From: Bacillus sp. FJAT-18017
GTDB taxonomy: Bacteria > Bacillota > Bacilli > Bacillales > Cytobacillaceae
Direction of reading: 5' to 3'
DNA length: 64,000 bases
NCBI RefSeq assembly: GCF_001278805.1
Contig: NZ_CP012602.1
Span: 351,001 to 415,000 of the forward strand
Positions within the stretch are counted from its first letter, which is position 1. Every line of letters begins with the position of its first letter. The notes under the pieces are model-generated. The model was not told the DNA's origin. It did not search any database and was given only the letters and a program-made list of their open reading frames with translations. The translations under genes and the position numbers were made by a program. Shown here piece by piece: positions 18,121 to 28,597 of this stretch.

Positions 18121-21100
18121 ATGAGCGTACAAGAAATTTACAAACCTGTGCATCACGTCCGTTTTGTGACAGCGTCAAGCCTGTTTGACGGACATGATGC
18201 TTCAATCAATATTATGAGGAGGATACTGCAATCGACTGGGGTCGAGGTCATTCATCTTGGACATAACCGTTCGGTTGAGGAGGTCGTCAATGCTGCGATT
18301 CAGGAAGATGCCCAGGGTATTGCGATATCCTCCTACCAGGGCGGGCATGTTGAGTATTTTAAATATATGTATGACCTGTTGAAGGAAAGAGGTGCAGGCC
18401 ATATCCGTATTTATGGCGGCGGAGGCGGAGTTATCATACCTCGAGAGATAAAGGAACTTCATGAGTACGGCATATCCGGAATTTTTTCTCCGGAAGATGG
18501 CCGCAAGCATGGCCTGCAGGGGATGATTAACAGGATGGTCAGGGAGTGTGATTTCTCAACAATCTCCAATGACCCCGCCTCGGAGATTGAGGGGTTAAAA
18601 TCTGGGGATATCAGGTCCCTTGCCAGGCTAATTACCCTGGCAGAGTACCATGTAGCTTCAGGCGAAGAGGCTGCCGCAGCTGCGGAGGTCATTGAAAAGG
18701 TCAGATCTGCTGCAAAAAAAGTGCCAGTTGTCGGAATCACCGGAACAGGCGGCGCTGGAAAAAGTTCTTTGACAGACGAGCTGATTCGCCGCTTTCTCAA
18801 TGAACTTCCCGATAAAAAGGTTGCCATCCTGTCTGTCGACCCAACCAAGCAAAAAACAGGCGGTGCGCTTCTGGGGGACAGAATTCGGATGAACTCAATA
18901 TTCAATCCTCGCGTCTATATGCGGAGCCTTGCTACAAGAGCCTCTCGCAGCGAGCTGTCACTTGCAATTAAGGATGCGGTTTCAGTTGCCAAGGCGGCTG
19001 GCTTTGATCTCGTCGTCGTGGAGACAAGCGGAATTGGCCAGGGAGATGCAGCTATTACCGAGATTTGCGACATCTCCATGTATGTCATGACGAGTGAATT
19101 CGGCGCTCCTTCTCAGCTTGAGAAAATTGACATGATTGATTTTGCGGACCTGATTGTCATCAACAAGTTTGAGAGGAAAGGATCGGAGGATGCCAAGCGC
19201 CAAGTTCAGAAGCAATATCAGCGCAGCCATATGCTGTTTGAAAAAGACCCGGATGATTTGCCGGTATATGGGACCATTGCAAGCCAGTTCAATGATCAGG
19301 GTACCAACGCAGTATTTGCTGCATTGATTGAAAAAATTAATGAAAAGTCTGGTGCTGATTGGCAGACCACTTTTAACAAAAAAGCTTTAGTTGAAAAACA
19401 AAATGTTATCATTCCGACCGACCGCAGATACTATCTAAGGGAAATTGGCGAAACTGTCCGCAATTATCATAAAAAAGCAGAACAGCAGGCGGAATTGGCG
19501 AGAAAGCTATTTCAAATAGAGGGAGTCCTTAATTCACTGGGCCAAACGAGCAGTAAAGATGTGCTTGCTGAATTGAATAAGCTGAAAGAAAATACTGTCG
19601 CTGCGCTGTCTCCTGAATCTAAGGCAGTTTTAGACGGTTGGGAAAAAATGAAAGCGGATTATGCGGCGGATGAGTATGTGGTCAGAATCCGTGATAAGGA
19701 AGTTCGTACAGCGCTGAAATCAAAGAGCCTGTCAGGACTTGATATTCCAAAGGTCGCCCTGCCGAAATACAAAGATTATGGAGAAATTCTCCGCTGGGTG
19801 TATCGTGAAAATGTTCCGGGGTCATTCCCGTATACCGCAGGCGTGTTCCCGTTCAAGCGGGAAGGCGAGGATCCAAAAAGGCAGTTTGCAGGTGAAGGGA
19901 CTCCAGAACGGACAAATCGCCGCTTCCATTATCTTTCAAAGGATGATACTGCAAAACGGCTTAGCACCGCGTTTGACTCTGTTACCCTTTATGGGGAGGA
20001 TCCGGATTACCGTCCCGATATTTATGGGAAAATTGGCGAGAGCGGAGTTTCAATCTGTACGCTTGACGATATGAATAAACTGTATAAGGGATTTGACTTA
20101 TGCCACCCGTCCACTTCAGTGTCCATGACCATCAATGGGCCTGCACCAATCATCCTCGCGATGTTCATGAATACTGCCATCCATCAACAGGTTGAAAAGA
20201 AGGAAGCAGAGCTAGGAAGGATGCTGACGGTAGAGGAATTTGCGGAGGTTCGGGCATATACACTCAAAAATGTCCGCGGTACCGTTCAGGCCGATATCCT
20301 GAAAGAAGACCAGGGACAAAATACATGTATTTTCTCCACTGAATTTGCGCTAAGGATGATGGGAGATATACAGCAGTATTTCATTGACCATCAGGTTCGC
20401 AATTATTACTCTGTCTCCATATCTGGCTATCATATTGCAGAAGCGGGAGCCAATCCGATTTCTCAGCTAGCCTTCACCCTGGCAAACGGGTTCACCTATG
20501 TGGAGTACTATTTGAGCCGCGGGATGGATATTAATGAATTCGCGCCAAACTTGAGCTTCTTTTTTTCAAATGGACTTGATCCGGAATATACAGTCATTGG
20601 CCGGGTAGCCCGCAGGATTTGGGCAACGGTCATGCGTGATAAATATGGAGCGAATGAACGCAGCCAGAAGCTTAAGTATCATATTCAGACTTCCGGACGT
20701 TCGCTCCATGCCCAGGAAATTGACTTCAATGATATTCGGACTACGCTGCAGGCGTTGATGGCATTGCAGGATAATTGCAATTCTCTCCATACAAATGCCT
20801 ATGACGAGGCGATTACAACTCCGACAGAAGAGTCGGTCCGCAGGGCAATGGCGATCCAAATGATTATTACCAAGGAACACGGCCTGTCGAAAAATGAAAA
20901 CCCGCTGCAGGGAGCGTTCATCATTGATGAGCTAACGGACCTTGTTGAGGAAGCGGTTCTTCAGGAATTTGAACGAATCAATGATCGCGGCGGCGTCCTT
21001 GGAGCAATGGAAACGCAATATCAGCGAGGAAAAATACAGGATGAATCAATGTATTATGAAATGAAAAAACATTCCGGTGAACTGCCGATTATTGGTGTGA

Positions 21101-21381
21101 ATACGTACCTGAATCCGAATCCTCCTTCAGAGGAGGAAATGGACAATATGGAGATAGCCAGAGCCTCCAAGGAAGAAAAGGAGCTTCAAATTGCCAATCT
21201 TCGCAAGTTCCAGGAGAAACATGCCGAAAAGGCAGCGAATGCATTGAAGCAGCTTAAAGAAGCGGCAGTATCTGGCGGGAATATTTTTGCCGAGCTAATG
21301 GAAACGGTAAAGGTAGCAAGCCTTGGCCAAATTACTCATGCACTATACGAGGTTGGCGGCCAATATCGCCGGAATATGTAA
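18121..21381 (+). CDS. icmF: Fused isobutyryl-CoA mutase (IcmF)
   Basis: A 1086-residue coenzyme-B12 enzyme interconverting isobutyryl-CoA and n-butyryl-CoA, with its own G-protein chaperone inserted. In order: a B12-binding domain (FDGHDASIN near residue 20, SSYQGGH, GGGGGVI), a MeaI/ArgK-like GTPase with P-loop [16 protein letters not shown] (near 205) and [11 protein letters not shown], a linker, then the mutase TIM barrel from about 560. [17 protein letters not shown] has Phe where methylmalonyl-CoA mutase has Tyr, a mark of the isobutyryl type. Start ATG follows AAAGGAGG. The reaction links valine-derived isobutyryl-CoA to straight-chain C4 oxidation by the upstream genes. Some IcmF enzymes also act on isovaleryl/pivalyl-CoA. 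Confidence 0.95.
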   Translation: MSVQEIYKPVHHVRFVTASSLFDGHDASINIMRRILQSTGVEVIHLGHNRSVEEVVNAAIQEDAQGIAISSYQGGHVEYFKYMYDLLKERGAGHIRIYGGGGGVIIPREIKELHEYGISGIFSPEDGRKHGLQGMINRMVRECDFSTISNDPASEIEGLKSGDIRSLARLITLAEYHVASGEEAAAAAEVIEKVRSAAKKVPVVGITGTGGAGKSSLTDELIRRFLNELPDKKVAILSVDPTKQKTGGALLGDRIRMNSIFNPRVYMRSLATRASRSELSLAIKDAVSVAKAAGFDLVVVETSGIGQGDAAITEICDISMYVMTSEFGAPSQLEKIDMIDFADLIVINKFERKGSEDAKRQVQKQYQRSHMLFEKDPDDLPVYGTIASQFNDQGTNAVFAALIEKINEKSGADWQTTFNKKALVEKQNVIIPTDRRYYLREIGETVRNYHKKAEQQAELARKLFQIEGVLNSLGQTSSKDVLAELNKLKENTVAALSPESKAVLDGWEKMKADYAADEYVVRIRDKEVRTALKSKSLSGLDIPKVALPKYKDYGEILRWVYRENVPGSFPYTAGVFPFKREGEDPKRQFAGEGTPERTNRRFHYLSKDDTAKRLSTAFDSVTLYGEDPDYRPDIYGKIGESGVSICTLDDMNKLYKGFDLCHPSTSVSMTINGPAPIILAMFMNTAIHQQVEKKEAELGRMLTVEEFAEVRAYTLKNVRGTVQADILKEDQGQNTCIFSTEFALRMMGDIQQYFIDHQVRNYYSVSISGYHIAEAGANPISQLAFTLANGFTYVEYYLSRGMDINEFAPNLSFFFSNGLDPEYTVIGRVARRIWATVMRDKYGANERSQKLKYHIQTSGRSLHAQEIDFNDIRTTLQALMALQDNCNSLHTNAYDEAITTPTEESVRRAMAIQMIITKEHGLSKNENPLQGAFIIDELTDLVEEAVLQEFERINDRGGVLGAMETQYQRGKIQDESMYYEMKKHSGELPIIGVNTYLNPNPPSEEEMDNMEIARASKEEKELQIANLRKFQEKHAEKAANALKQLKEAAVSGGNIFAELMETVKVASLGQITHALYEVGGQYRRNM

Positions 21382-21410
21382 GAACAAAAGCGCAAGCGCC
21401 TTGATCCGAC

Positions 21411-21500
21411 ATTCCACTGATGGTTAGTTGAACGAATCGGACCACCTTAAGTCTCAGTTGTCTCCCAAGGAGACTTACTGAGACTTAAGGGTGGGATAAA
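21411..21500. repeat. Two-hairpin intergenic element, copy A
   Basis: Begins with CCACTGATGGTTAGTTGAAC (right half of the first hairpin only), then a perfect 13-bp stem CTTAAGTCTCAGT (21446-21458) / ACTGAGACTTAAG (21477-21489) enclosing TG, an inner hairpin TCTCC-CAA-GGAGA, and CTT. Ends GGGTGGGATAAA. Same architecture as copies at 28134 and 31172. Confidence 0.8.
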
Positions 21501-21562
21501 GGAAACACGATGAATGATAGCGATTCAATGTTGACTTATAGTGAGGGGACTTCAAGTATCCG
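21494..21562. repeat. Family-1 repeat, right part
   Basis: Shares GATAAAGGAAACACGA, AGCGATTC-ATGTTGACTTAT and TGAGGGGAC with the element inserted between atpA and atpG. Its left arm is displaced about 90 bases upstream by the family-2 element. Confidence 0.7.
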
Positions 21563-21628
21563 GAACGCGTTCAAAGCTATTTAAGTTCAACTAAAGAATT
21601 TGAGAAGCGTAGGAATTCTATTGGATTG

Positions 21629-21755
21629 AAGCGGAAGGCGCGTAGACTCCTGTGGGAGAAAAGGGACAGTGGGAGACCCCGCAGGAGAAAAGCGACGAGG
21701 AGGCTCCCCGCCCGCCCACGGAAAGCGAAGCGCCTGGAGCGGAAATTACAGAAAA
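21629..21755. repeat. Family-3 GC-rich intergenic repeat
   Basis: Contains ACTCCTGTGGGAG, GACCCCGCAGGAG, GCGACGAGGAGGCTCCCC and GAAAGCGAAGCGCCTGGAGC. I recognise this as a type of highly abundant intergenic repeat in Bacillaceae chromosomes; only one copy is seen here, so repetition cannot be shown from the window. Its arms fold into complementary GC-rich stems. An open frame across it is an artefact. Confidence 0.6.
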
Positions 21756-21969
21756 GCTTTAGGTTTAACCTATATAGAAGTAGAGCAAAAGCTCAAGCGC
21801 TAAAGATGGAAGTAAAAAGAAACCCGGGGAGGGGAAGCCTTCCCTGGGCTATTTTGTAATAAGTTTCCTTGAAATAGGAGAAATATTTTTCCAAAAAACA
21901 AGAAAATGAGTTAAAATTTGTCCCGGATACTATATAATATTGGCATACATACTTGGGAGGGATTGGCAG

Positions 21970-22173
21970 ATGAAAAAGATAAAGACAAAGTATATAATTG
22001 CTTTACTCATCCTGTCAGCCTGGCCACTTTATTATTTATATCAACACCAGCTTGGAGCTATATCCTTTTTGCTCCTTGCCATTCTTTTCCTCATGCTTGC
22101 CTTGAAGGAATTATCAATGGAAAGGGAAAGGCGGGAGAGAGAAGAAGGCGGCCGTAACAATCGTGTGGGATAA
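21970..22173 (+). CDS. Small membrane protein of unknown function
   Basis: A 67-residue protein with a basic start MKKIKTKY, two predicted membrane helices (about 9-22 and 29-47) and a charged tail ERERREREEGG. The ATG at 21970 follows GGGAGGG at eight bases. I do not recognise the family. The last codons lie inside a repeat sequence (GTGGGATAA), so the C terminus may have been altered by repeat insertion. It lies upstream of rpoE, but a leader of about 170 bases separates them. Confidence 0.6.
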   Translation: MKKIKTKYIIALLILSAWPLYYLYQHQLGAISFLLLAILFLMLALKELSMERERREREEGGRNNRVG

Positions 22174-22226
22174 AGTGACCATTCCATCTGCGGGGACGCT
22201 TACTGAGTGTTAAGAGTGGAATAAAT
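22165..22226. repeat. Two-hairpin intergenic element, degenerate copy D
   Basis: GTGGGATAAAGTGACCATTC at the left and CTTACTGAGTGTTAAGAGTGG at the right (written as separate blocks CTTACTGAGTG and TTAAGAGTGGAATAAA) match the ends of the family-2 element, but the left strand of the main stem is missing. Confidence 0.5.
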
Positions 22227-22347
22227 ATTCCTGCCGCACCCAGTTATAACTGGCATAAACGGGAACATTTTGTTTATAATGAAGAATATGTATTTCGGGA
22301 GAATCCCTTCCTGAGCCTTTTGGGCGTAAATTTGAAAGGAAGTGCCA

Positions 22348-22944
22348 ATGTTGAGTCTAGAAAATTACTCTAAAGAGCAGTTGAAGGAAATGTCCATGAT
22401 TGAAATGGCCTATGAACTGCTGAAGAATACGAAGCAAACCTTATCCTTCCATGATATTGTGGATCAAATTTCGAAAGCATCAGACCTGTCCAGCGAGCAA
22501 GTAAGATCAAGGCTTGCACAGTTTTATACTGATTTGAACATAGATGGCCGTTTTATTTCACTAGGTGAAAATAAATGGGGCCTCCGGGTATGGTATCCTG
22601 TCGATACAGTTGAGGAAGAGCAGGTTCATGCCGCCAAGCCGAAGAAGAAAAAGGCGAAAAAGGTTCTGGATGAAGAACTGGATGATTATGAAGAACTTGA
22701 TGATACCGATTTTGATGATCCCGAAGATTTTGTCGAAGATGATATTCTTGATGAAGAAGATGATGACAGCTTTGATGATATTGATGAGGAAGAAGAAGAC
22801 TTTGATATCGCCGATGATGAAGCCATCGATGAGGACCTTGAAGAAGATATAGATGAAGATCTTGATGACGACCTGGAAGAAAGTCTTGAAGCCCTTGAAG
22901 AAGAAGAGCTGGCCGAGGATGAGGACGAAGACGAGGAAATGTAG
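22348..22944 (+). CDS. rpoE: DNA-directed RNA polymerase delta subunit
   Basis: The 198-residue delta subunit of Gram-positive RNA polymerase, which speeds recycling and increases promoter selectivity. Residues 1-90 form the HARE-HTH domain (MIEMAYELLKNTK, SSEQVRSRLAQFYTDLNIDG, WGLRVWYP); a Lys-rich linker (PKKKKAKK) is followed by a disordered tail of about 90 residues made almost only of Asp and Glu, as in B. subtilis RpoE. ATG at 22348 follows AAAGGAAG. The pyrG promoter begins three bases after the stop. Confidence 0.95.
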   Translation: MLSLENYSKEQLKEMSMIEMAYELLKNTKQTLSFHDIVDQISKASDLSSEQVRSRLAQFYTDLNIDGRFISLGENKWGLRVWYPVDTVEEEQVHAAKPKKKKAKKVLDEELDDYEELDDTDFDDPEDFVEDDILDEEDDDSFDDIDEEEEDFDIADDEAIDEDLEEDIDEDLDDDLEESLEALEEEELAEDEDEDEEM

Positions 22945-22946
22945 GC

Positions 22947-22976
22947 TTGACAATCCTATCCTCTTGCCTGTAGAAT
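22947..22976 (+). promoter_or_regulatory. pyrG promoter
   Basis: TTGACA (22947-22952) and TAGAAT (22971-22976), spacing 18. The predicted start is the first G of GGGCTCC at 22984, seven bases after the -10. Starting with GGGC is the key feature of CTP-sensing pyrG promoters. Confidence 0.8.
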
Positions 22977-22983
22977 CGTTTTT

Positions 22984-23065
22984 GGGCTCCTTAAAAAAGG
23001 AACGAATATCAATTGCTATCAAGCGCTCCCCTTGCAACTGCTGCAGGAGGGCGCTTTTTTATTTT
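22984..23065 (+). promoter_or_regulatory. pyrG CTP-sensing leader and attenuator
   Basis: The transcript starts GGGCUCC. The terminator stem AGCGCTCCCCTTGCA / TGCAGGAGGGCGCT (23022-23055) is followed by a T-rich tract. In B. subtilis, when CTP is low, polymerase slips at the GGG start and adds extra G residues; the poly-G tail pairs with the C/U-rich left arm of the terminator and prevents termination. Here the left arm contains CUCCCCUU, which could pair with such a tail. The mechanism is established for B. subtilis and inferred here. Confidence 0.85.
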
Positions 23066-23190
23066 TTTCCGGCGTGAAGATTCTGGCTTCTAGCCGTTCT
23101 GCAAGACTGATTCAAATCCCCTTTTAGAAGACAATTTAACTCATGGCACCGTTTTTTTTCGACAAAAGGCTGTAATCAGGCAGGAATTGA

Positions 23191-24816
<1,626 letters not shown>

Positions 24817-24824
24817 TGCATAAT

Positions 24825-24866
24825 AAAAGCCAGTTCCTCAACTAAAGAGGAGACTGGCTTTTTTTG
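24825..24866 (+). terminator. Intrinsic terminator after pyrG
   Basis: Stem AAAAGCCAGTTCCTC / GAGGAGACTGGCTTTT with a seven-base loop (one bulge) followed by T residues. It is separate from the convergent ywjG end. Confidence 0.9.
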
Positions 24867-24979
24867 TCCGGAAAACATTGGCATGATATACGTCTGAAAA
24901 GGAAATGTTTTGTATTTGTTTTGTGAACAAGTGGAAATCGCATGATAAAAAAACCATTCCAAAGTCATCTTGAGAAGCT

Positions 24980-25513
24980 TTAGAGTTGGTCGTATTCAGC
25001 CAATATCTCATCAATTGTGAATTTTAATCCATAGTACACATATAAGGCCGCGATTGGTCCTGGATACCCATACCTGTTTCCTGTTTCGTCAGGAAGCAGC
25101 CCCTTTTTTAGGAAAAGATCAATGTGTACATCGGCTAATTCAGCAAGTGATTTTTCGTTGTCTTCATCTGACGTACAAACGGATATAAACGGAACTCCTT
25201 CTCTTCGCAAAACTTCGGCAGCCTCAATCCCATTCTGATCGGAGGAAAAGCGAGTAATTATCATTGCCCTGTCAGCAGCCGTAAAGGTTGGTGGTGAAGA
25301 AGGTTCCAAAATTGCTGCGCTTTGAAGCGGTTCAACCCCGGAGGTAGCCTCCATTCCCACAGCAGCCATTTCGTTTGGCCCAAAAATATAGATTTTGCCC
25401 TGTCCAGCTGATGCCTGTGCAAGCAGACGGGCGGCGTCCTCAAAGTTTTCTTCCTGTTTATTCTGTATTCTGCCTAACAGTCCTGTCAGCTGTGTCGAAA
25501 ACATTTTCAGCAT
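24980..25513 (-). CDS. ywjG: DUF2529 family protein YwjG
   Basis: A 177-residue cytosolic protein with a SIS-like alpha/beta layout (KIYIFGPNEMAAV, ADRAMIITRF, VPFISVCTS), as in the DUF2529/YwjG family that lies between pyrG and spo0F in many Bacillus. No function is known to me. The ATG at 25513 follows GAGGGGG at nine bases. It is divergent from spo0F, and the spo0F control sites lie just beyond its start. Confidence 0.82.
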   Translation of the reverse strand: MLKMFSTQLTGLLGRIQNKQEENFEDAARLLAQASAGQGKIYIFGPNEMAAVGMEATSGVEPLQSAAILEPSSPPTFTAADRAMIITRFSSDQNGIEAAEVLRREGVPFISVCTSDEDNEKSLAELADVHIDLFLKKGLLPDETGNRYGYPGPIAALYVYYGLKFTIDEILAEYDQL

Positions 25514-25576
25514 TCATTGCTTCCCCCTCGATGTTTTTCCTTTCATTATAGACAAATTCCTTCACTATGCAAAAAT

Positions 25577-25630
25577 TGTCGGAAAAAGGAGGACAGAAAA
25601 TGCAGGATATTAGTAAGAAAAAGAGAAATA
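25577..25630 (+). promoter_or_regulatory. spo0F sigma-H promoter with 0A box
   Basis: GCAGGATAT (25602-25610) fits the sigma-H -35 consensus RnAGGAWWW at every position. Eleven bases later AGAGAAATA (25622-25630) fits the -10 RnnGAATWW except one base. TGTCGGA (25577-25583), one base off the Spo0A box TGTCGAA, lies about 20 bases upstream. In B. subtilis spo0F is transcribed by sigma-H and regulated by Spo0A-P, so the arrangement agrees. Confidence 0.6.
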
Positions 25631-25691
25631 GTTGAGGACGGTGTTTCCTTTTAAACATAAAGAAGAAATAGGGAATTGGGGCGATGTTACA

Positions 25692-26057
25692 ATGAAGGAA
25701 AAAATACTAATAGTTGACGATCAATTCGGGATTCGCATCCTGCTTAATGAAGTTTTTCAAAAAGAAGGATATGCCACGTTTCAGGCTGCCAATGGCATCC
25801 AGGCTTTGGATATTGTAAAAAAACATAAGCCGGACCTTGTCCTTCTGGATATGAAAATACCGGGAATGGATGGCATTGAGATTTTGAAAAGGATGAAGGT
25901 AATTGAGCCTGATATTAAAGTCATCATCATGACCGCTTATGGGGAGCTCGACATGATTCAGGAGGCAAAAGACCTGGGTGCTATCACTCACTTTGCAAAG
26001 CCGTTTGATATTGATGATATCAGGAACGCGGTGCGGACCTATGCTGTAAAGCAATAG
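25692..26057 (+). CDS. spo0F: Sporulation initiation phosphotransferase Spo0F
   Basis: A 121-residue single-domain response regulator that passes phosphate from sporulation kinases to Spo0B. The receiver fold is complete: VDDQFGIR (acidic pocket Asp), [11 protein letters not shown] (phospho-acceptor Asp, near residue 53), MTAYGE (Thr) and FAKPFD (Lys). The lack of an output domain, and [20 protein letters not shown], distinguish it from other receivers. The ATG at 25692 matches the family start; its ribosome binding site (GGGGCGATG) is weak. Confidence 0.96.
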   Translation: MKEKILIVDDQFGIRILLNEVFQKEGYATFQAANGIQALDIVKKHKPDLVLLDMKIPGMDGIEILKRMKVIEPDIKVIIMTAYGELDMIQEAKDLGAITHFAKPFDIDDIRNAVRTYAVKQ

Positions 26058-26318
26058 GTGCTTTTAAAACCAGTTGAGTTTCCAGTTGGAAAAGGTGTTT
26101 TAATTCCGCTGACAAGGGTAAACAACTATGTGTGCGTTTTCATTATGACAGTTTGCGTACATATGACGGATTAATGGCATTTGATGAAATGGTTTGATAT
26201 GATAACTAATGGAATTTAATGTTTTGTTAGTTGGCCTATATACATAATCCGCCAAGTGAGGGGTAACCTTACTACGGAAGCCTTTTAACGAAACAGCCTA
26301 CTTTAAGGAGGAATAAAA

Positions 26319-27176
26319 ATGCCTTTAGTTTCTATGACCGAAATGCTCAACAAAGCAAAAGCGGAAGGCTATGCGGTTGGACAATTCAATTTAAACAATC
26401 TTGAATTCACTCAGGCAATCCTGCTCGCCGCGCAAGAAGAAAACTCCCCTGTCATCCTTGGTGTTTCCGAAGGTGCTGGAAGATATATGGGCGGCTTTAA
26501 AACAGTTGTAAAAATGGTTGAAGGCTTGATGGAGGATTATAACGTTACAGTCCCAGTCGCAATTCACCTTGACCATGGTTCAAGCTTTGATAAGTGTAAA
26601 GCTGCAATAGATGCAGGTTTTACTTCAGTTATGATTGATGCATCACATCATTCTTTTGAAGAAAATATTGAGATAACCTCTAAAGTTGTTGATTATGCAC
26701 ACTCTAAGGGAGTATCTGTTGAGGCCGAGCTTGGAACAGTCGGCGGACAGGAAGATGATGTCATTGCTGACGGTGTTATCTATGCTGATGTCGAAGAGTG
26801 TAAGGAGCTTGTGACACGTACTGGCATTGACTTCCTTGCACCAGCTCTTGGTTCTGTACATGGACCTTATAAAGGTGAACCAAACCTTGGCTTCAAGGAA
26901 ATGGAAGAAATCGGTCAGGCGACAGGCGTGCCGCTTGTCCTTCATGGCGGAACAGGAATCCCGACAAAGGATATCCAAAAATCCATTTCACTTGGAACTG
27001 CAAAAATCAATGTAAACACTGAAAACCAGATTGCGTCTGCAAAGGCTGTCCGTGAGGTATTGGCAGCGAAGCCAAACGAATACGATCCACGTAAATACCT
27101 AGGGCCAGCTCGTGATGCAATCAAGGAAACCGTTCAAGGAAAAATGCGTGAATTCGGTTCTTCTGGCAAGGCGTAA
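26319..27176 (+). CDS. fbaA: Class II fructose-1,6-bisphosphate aldolase
   Basis: Zinc-dependent aldolase of glycolysis and gluconeogenesis, 285 residues. The metal and substrate residues are visible: IHLDHGSS (His ligand and catalytic Asp), [25 protein letters not shown] (His ligand) and [11 protein letters not shown] (His ligand). The start follows AAGGAGGAA. The 260 bases upstream contain no gene; I saw no convincing promoter match. The tal gene lies downstream after a 227-base spacer. Confidence 0.97.
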   Translation: MPLVSMTEMLNKAKAEGYAVGQFNLNNLEFTQAILLAAQEENSPVILGVSEGAGRYMGGFKTVVKMVEGLMEDYNVTVPVAIHLDHGSSFDKCKAAIDAGFTSVMIDASHHSFEENIEITSKVVDYAHSKGVSVEAELGTVGGQEDDVIADGVIYADVEECKELVTRTGIDFLAPALGSVHGPYKGEPNLGFKEMEEIGQATGVPLVLHGGTGIPTKDIQKSISLGTAKINVNTENQIASAKAVREVLAAKPNEYDPRKYLGPARDAIKETVQGKMREFGSSGKA

Positions 27177-27328
27177 AAAAACATTCATTGATTTTACGGA
27201 AGACCAGGGCTGACTCTGTAGAGCCTGCGAGGTTCGTCAAGCGTAGCCATTGTATCTGGAACTAAAATCAGGAAAAAATTTCAAATTCAATATATAACCT
27301 AAATAGGTATACATTATAAAGATAGTCG

Positions 27329-27356
27329 GAACCGCCCCTGAAATAGAGGCGGTTTC
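27329..27356 (+). terminator. Hairpin between fbaA and tal
   Basis: Stem AACCGCC / GGCGGTT with an 11-base loop. The T-rich tract lies about eight bases away, so termination strength is uncertain; it may instead be an mRNA-processing or stability hairpin. Confidence 0.5.
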
Positions 27357-27403
27357 AATGTATTTTTTGACAGCAGGTACTAATTAACAATGGAGGGTTA
27401 AAA

Positions 27404-28045
27404 ATGAAATTTTTTATTGATACAGCCAATATGGATGAAATCCGTGAAGCATATTCTCTTGGTCTTCTATCCGGTGTAACAACAAATCCTTCGCTTGTTG
27501 CTAAGGAAAAAGGCGTTTCTTTCGAAGACCGCCTAAAGGAAATTACTGAGCTTGTTCCTGGATCGGTCAGTGCGGAAGTAATTGCTCTCGATGCTGAAGG
27601 CATGGTTAAAGAGGGCAGGGAGCTTGCAAAAATTGCTCCAAACATCACAATCAAAGTGCCAATGACTCCAGAAGGACTCAAGGCGGTCCATACTTTCTCG
27701 CAAGAAGGCATTAAAACAAACGTAACCCTCATTTTCAATGCAAATCAGGCACTTCTTGCTGCCCGTGCAGGTGCGTCTTATGTTTCACCATTCCTTGGAA
27801 GGCTTGATGATATTGGGCAAAATGGGCTTGATCTAATCTCGACAATAGCTGAAATTTTTGCTGTCCATGGCCTTGAAACTGAAATCATCGCTGCGTCTAT
27901 AAGACACCCAATGCATGTAACTGAAGCTGCATTAAGAGGTGCACATATAGCCACAATTCCTTACAAAGTATTGATGCAGATTTTCCACCATCCACTTACA
28001 GATAAAGGAATCGAGGCATTCCTTAAGGACTGGAACTCCCGCTAA
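27404..28045 (+). CDS. tal: Transaldolase / fructose-6-phosphate aldolase family (YwjH)
   Basis: A 213-residue short transaldolase of the TalC/Fsa group, acting in the non-oxidative pentose phosphate pathway. [16 protein letters not shown] and [15 protein letters not shown] are family hallmarks; the Schiff-base Lys is in [17 protein letters not shown]-like motif [13 protein letters not shown] is present. B. subtilis YwjH at the same location is a transaldolase. True Fsa activity versus transaldolase activity cannot be decided from sequence. Ribosome binding site TGGAGGG. Confidence 0.93.
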   Translation: MKFFIDTANMDEIREAYSLGLLSGVTTNPSLVAKEKGVSFEDRLKEITELVPGSVSAEVIALDAEGMVKEGRELAKIAPNITIKVPMTPEGLKAVHTFSQEGIKTNVTLIFNANQALLAARAGASYVSPFLGRLDDIGQNGLDLISTIAEIFAVHGLETEIIAASIRHPMHVTEAALRGAHIATIPYKVLMQIFHHPLTDKGIEAFLKDWNSR

Positions 28046-28597
28046 TTAGGACTTAAAAGGAAAGCTTTATCCGAATAATATAATTGGTGATTGGTCTATC
28101 TCTTCGAATGATTTTTTGCAGCTTCTTTTTTCCATAAAGTGAAACTTCCATCAGTGGCGACTTTTCCACTGATGGTTAGTTGAACCAATCGGACCTTTAG
28201 GGACAGTTGCCCTAGGGCTTACTGTCCCTTAAGAGTGGGATAAAGTGAAACTTCCATCAGTGGCGACTTTTCCACTGATGGATAGTCCCGTAAAGCCCGA
28301 TTAATTTTTCTAAGAACTGAGCCCAAATTTTTAAGGAATTGGACTTTTGTGGAAGCTTAATTCCCTCTGCTGGTTTGTTTGTTGCCTTTCGATCGGGCGG
28401 GGGATTATACCGCCCGTTAAATGATGGAAAACTTTTTTGGTTATCGGTACATGAAAAGGTGTTTTTCGTGTAAACTAATGGATAGACAAACTGTCGGATT
28501 ATGCCTATTGCTTATGGAAAATAATACCTTTAGCCGCGGTCGGTACTAAAATTGGCCGTAAAGCTTATGTACGGTGGCTGGAAAGGGAGTTTCTAAA
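28046..28597. other. Intergenic region before murA2 with tandem repeat element
   Basis: No gene. It holds the complete two-hairpin element copy B with its terminal 42-bp direct repeat, followed by AT-rich sequence and a weak hairpin near 28398 (GGGCGG / CCGCCC). The murA2 promoter must lie in the last 200 bases but I could not place it with confidence. Confidence 0.6.
28134..28285. repeat. Two-hairpin intergenic element, copy B, with 42-bp direct repeat
   Basis: First hairpin CCATCAGTGG / CCACTGATGG (10-bp perfect stem), then TTAGTTGAACCAATCGGA, then the second stem CTTTAGGGACAGT (28195-28207) / ACTGTCCCTTAAG (28221-28233) enclosing TG-CCCTAGGG-CTT. The 42-base segment 28134-28175, which starts ATAAAGTGAAAC and contains the first hairpin, recurs exactly at 28240-28281, as though a second unit had been started. 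Confidence 0.85.

Larger units (their letters stand above)
21382..21969. repeat. Nested intergenic repeats after icmF
   Basis: No protein-coding gene supported. Three repeat types follow one another: a family-1 repeat whose left part (from about 21384) is interrupted by a family-2 two-hairpin element (21411-21500) and resumes with GATAAAGGAAACACGA, then a family-3 GC-rich repeat (21629-21755). A hairpin with CCCGGGGAGG / CCTTCCCTGGG (21818-21855) followed by a short T tract may terminate transcription before the small membrane protein gene. Confidence 0.7.

Noticed and set aside
21626..21859. 77-codon Arg/Lys-rich open frame
   Set aside because: It is a translation of a GC-rich intergenic repeat and a terminator; composition is of low complexity and there is no ribosome binding site.
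22561..23037. 158-codon minus-strand frame rich in Ile and Phe
   Set aside because: Antisense of the Asp/Glu codons of the rpoE tail, which read as Ile/Phe/Val on the other strand.
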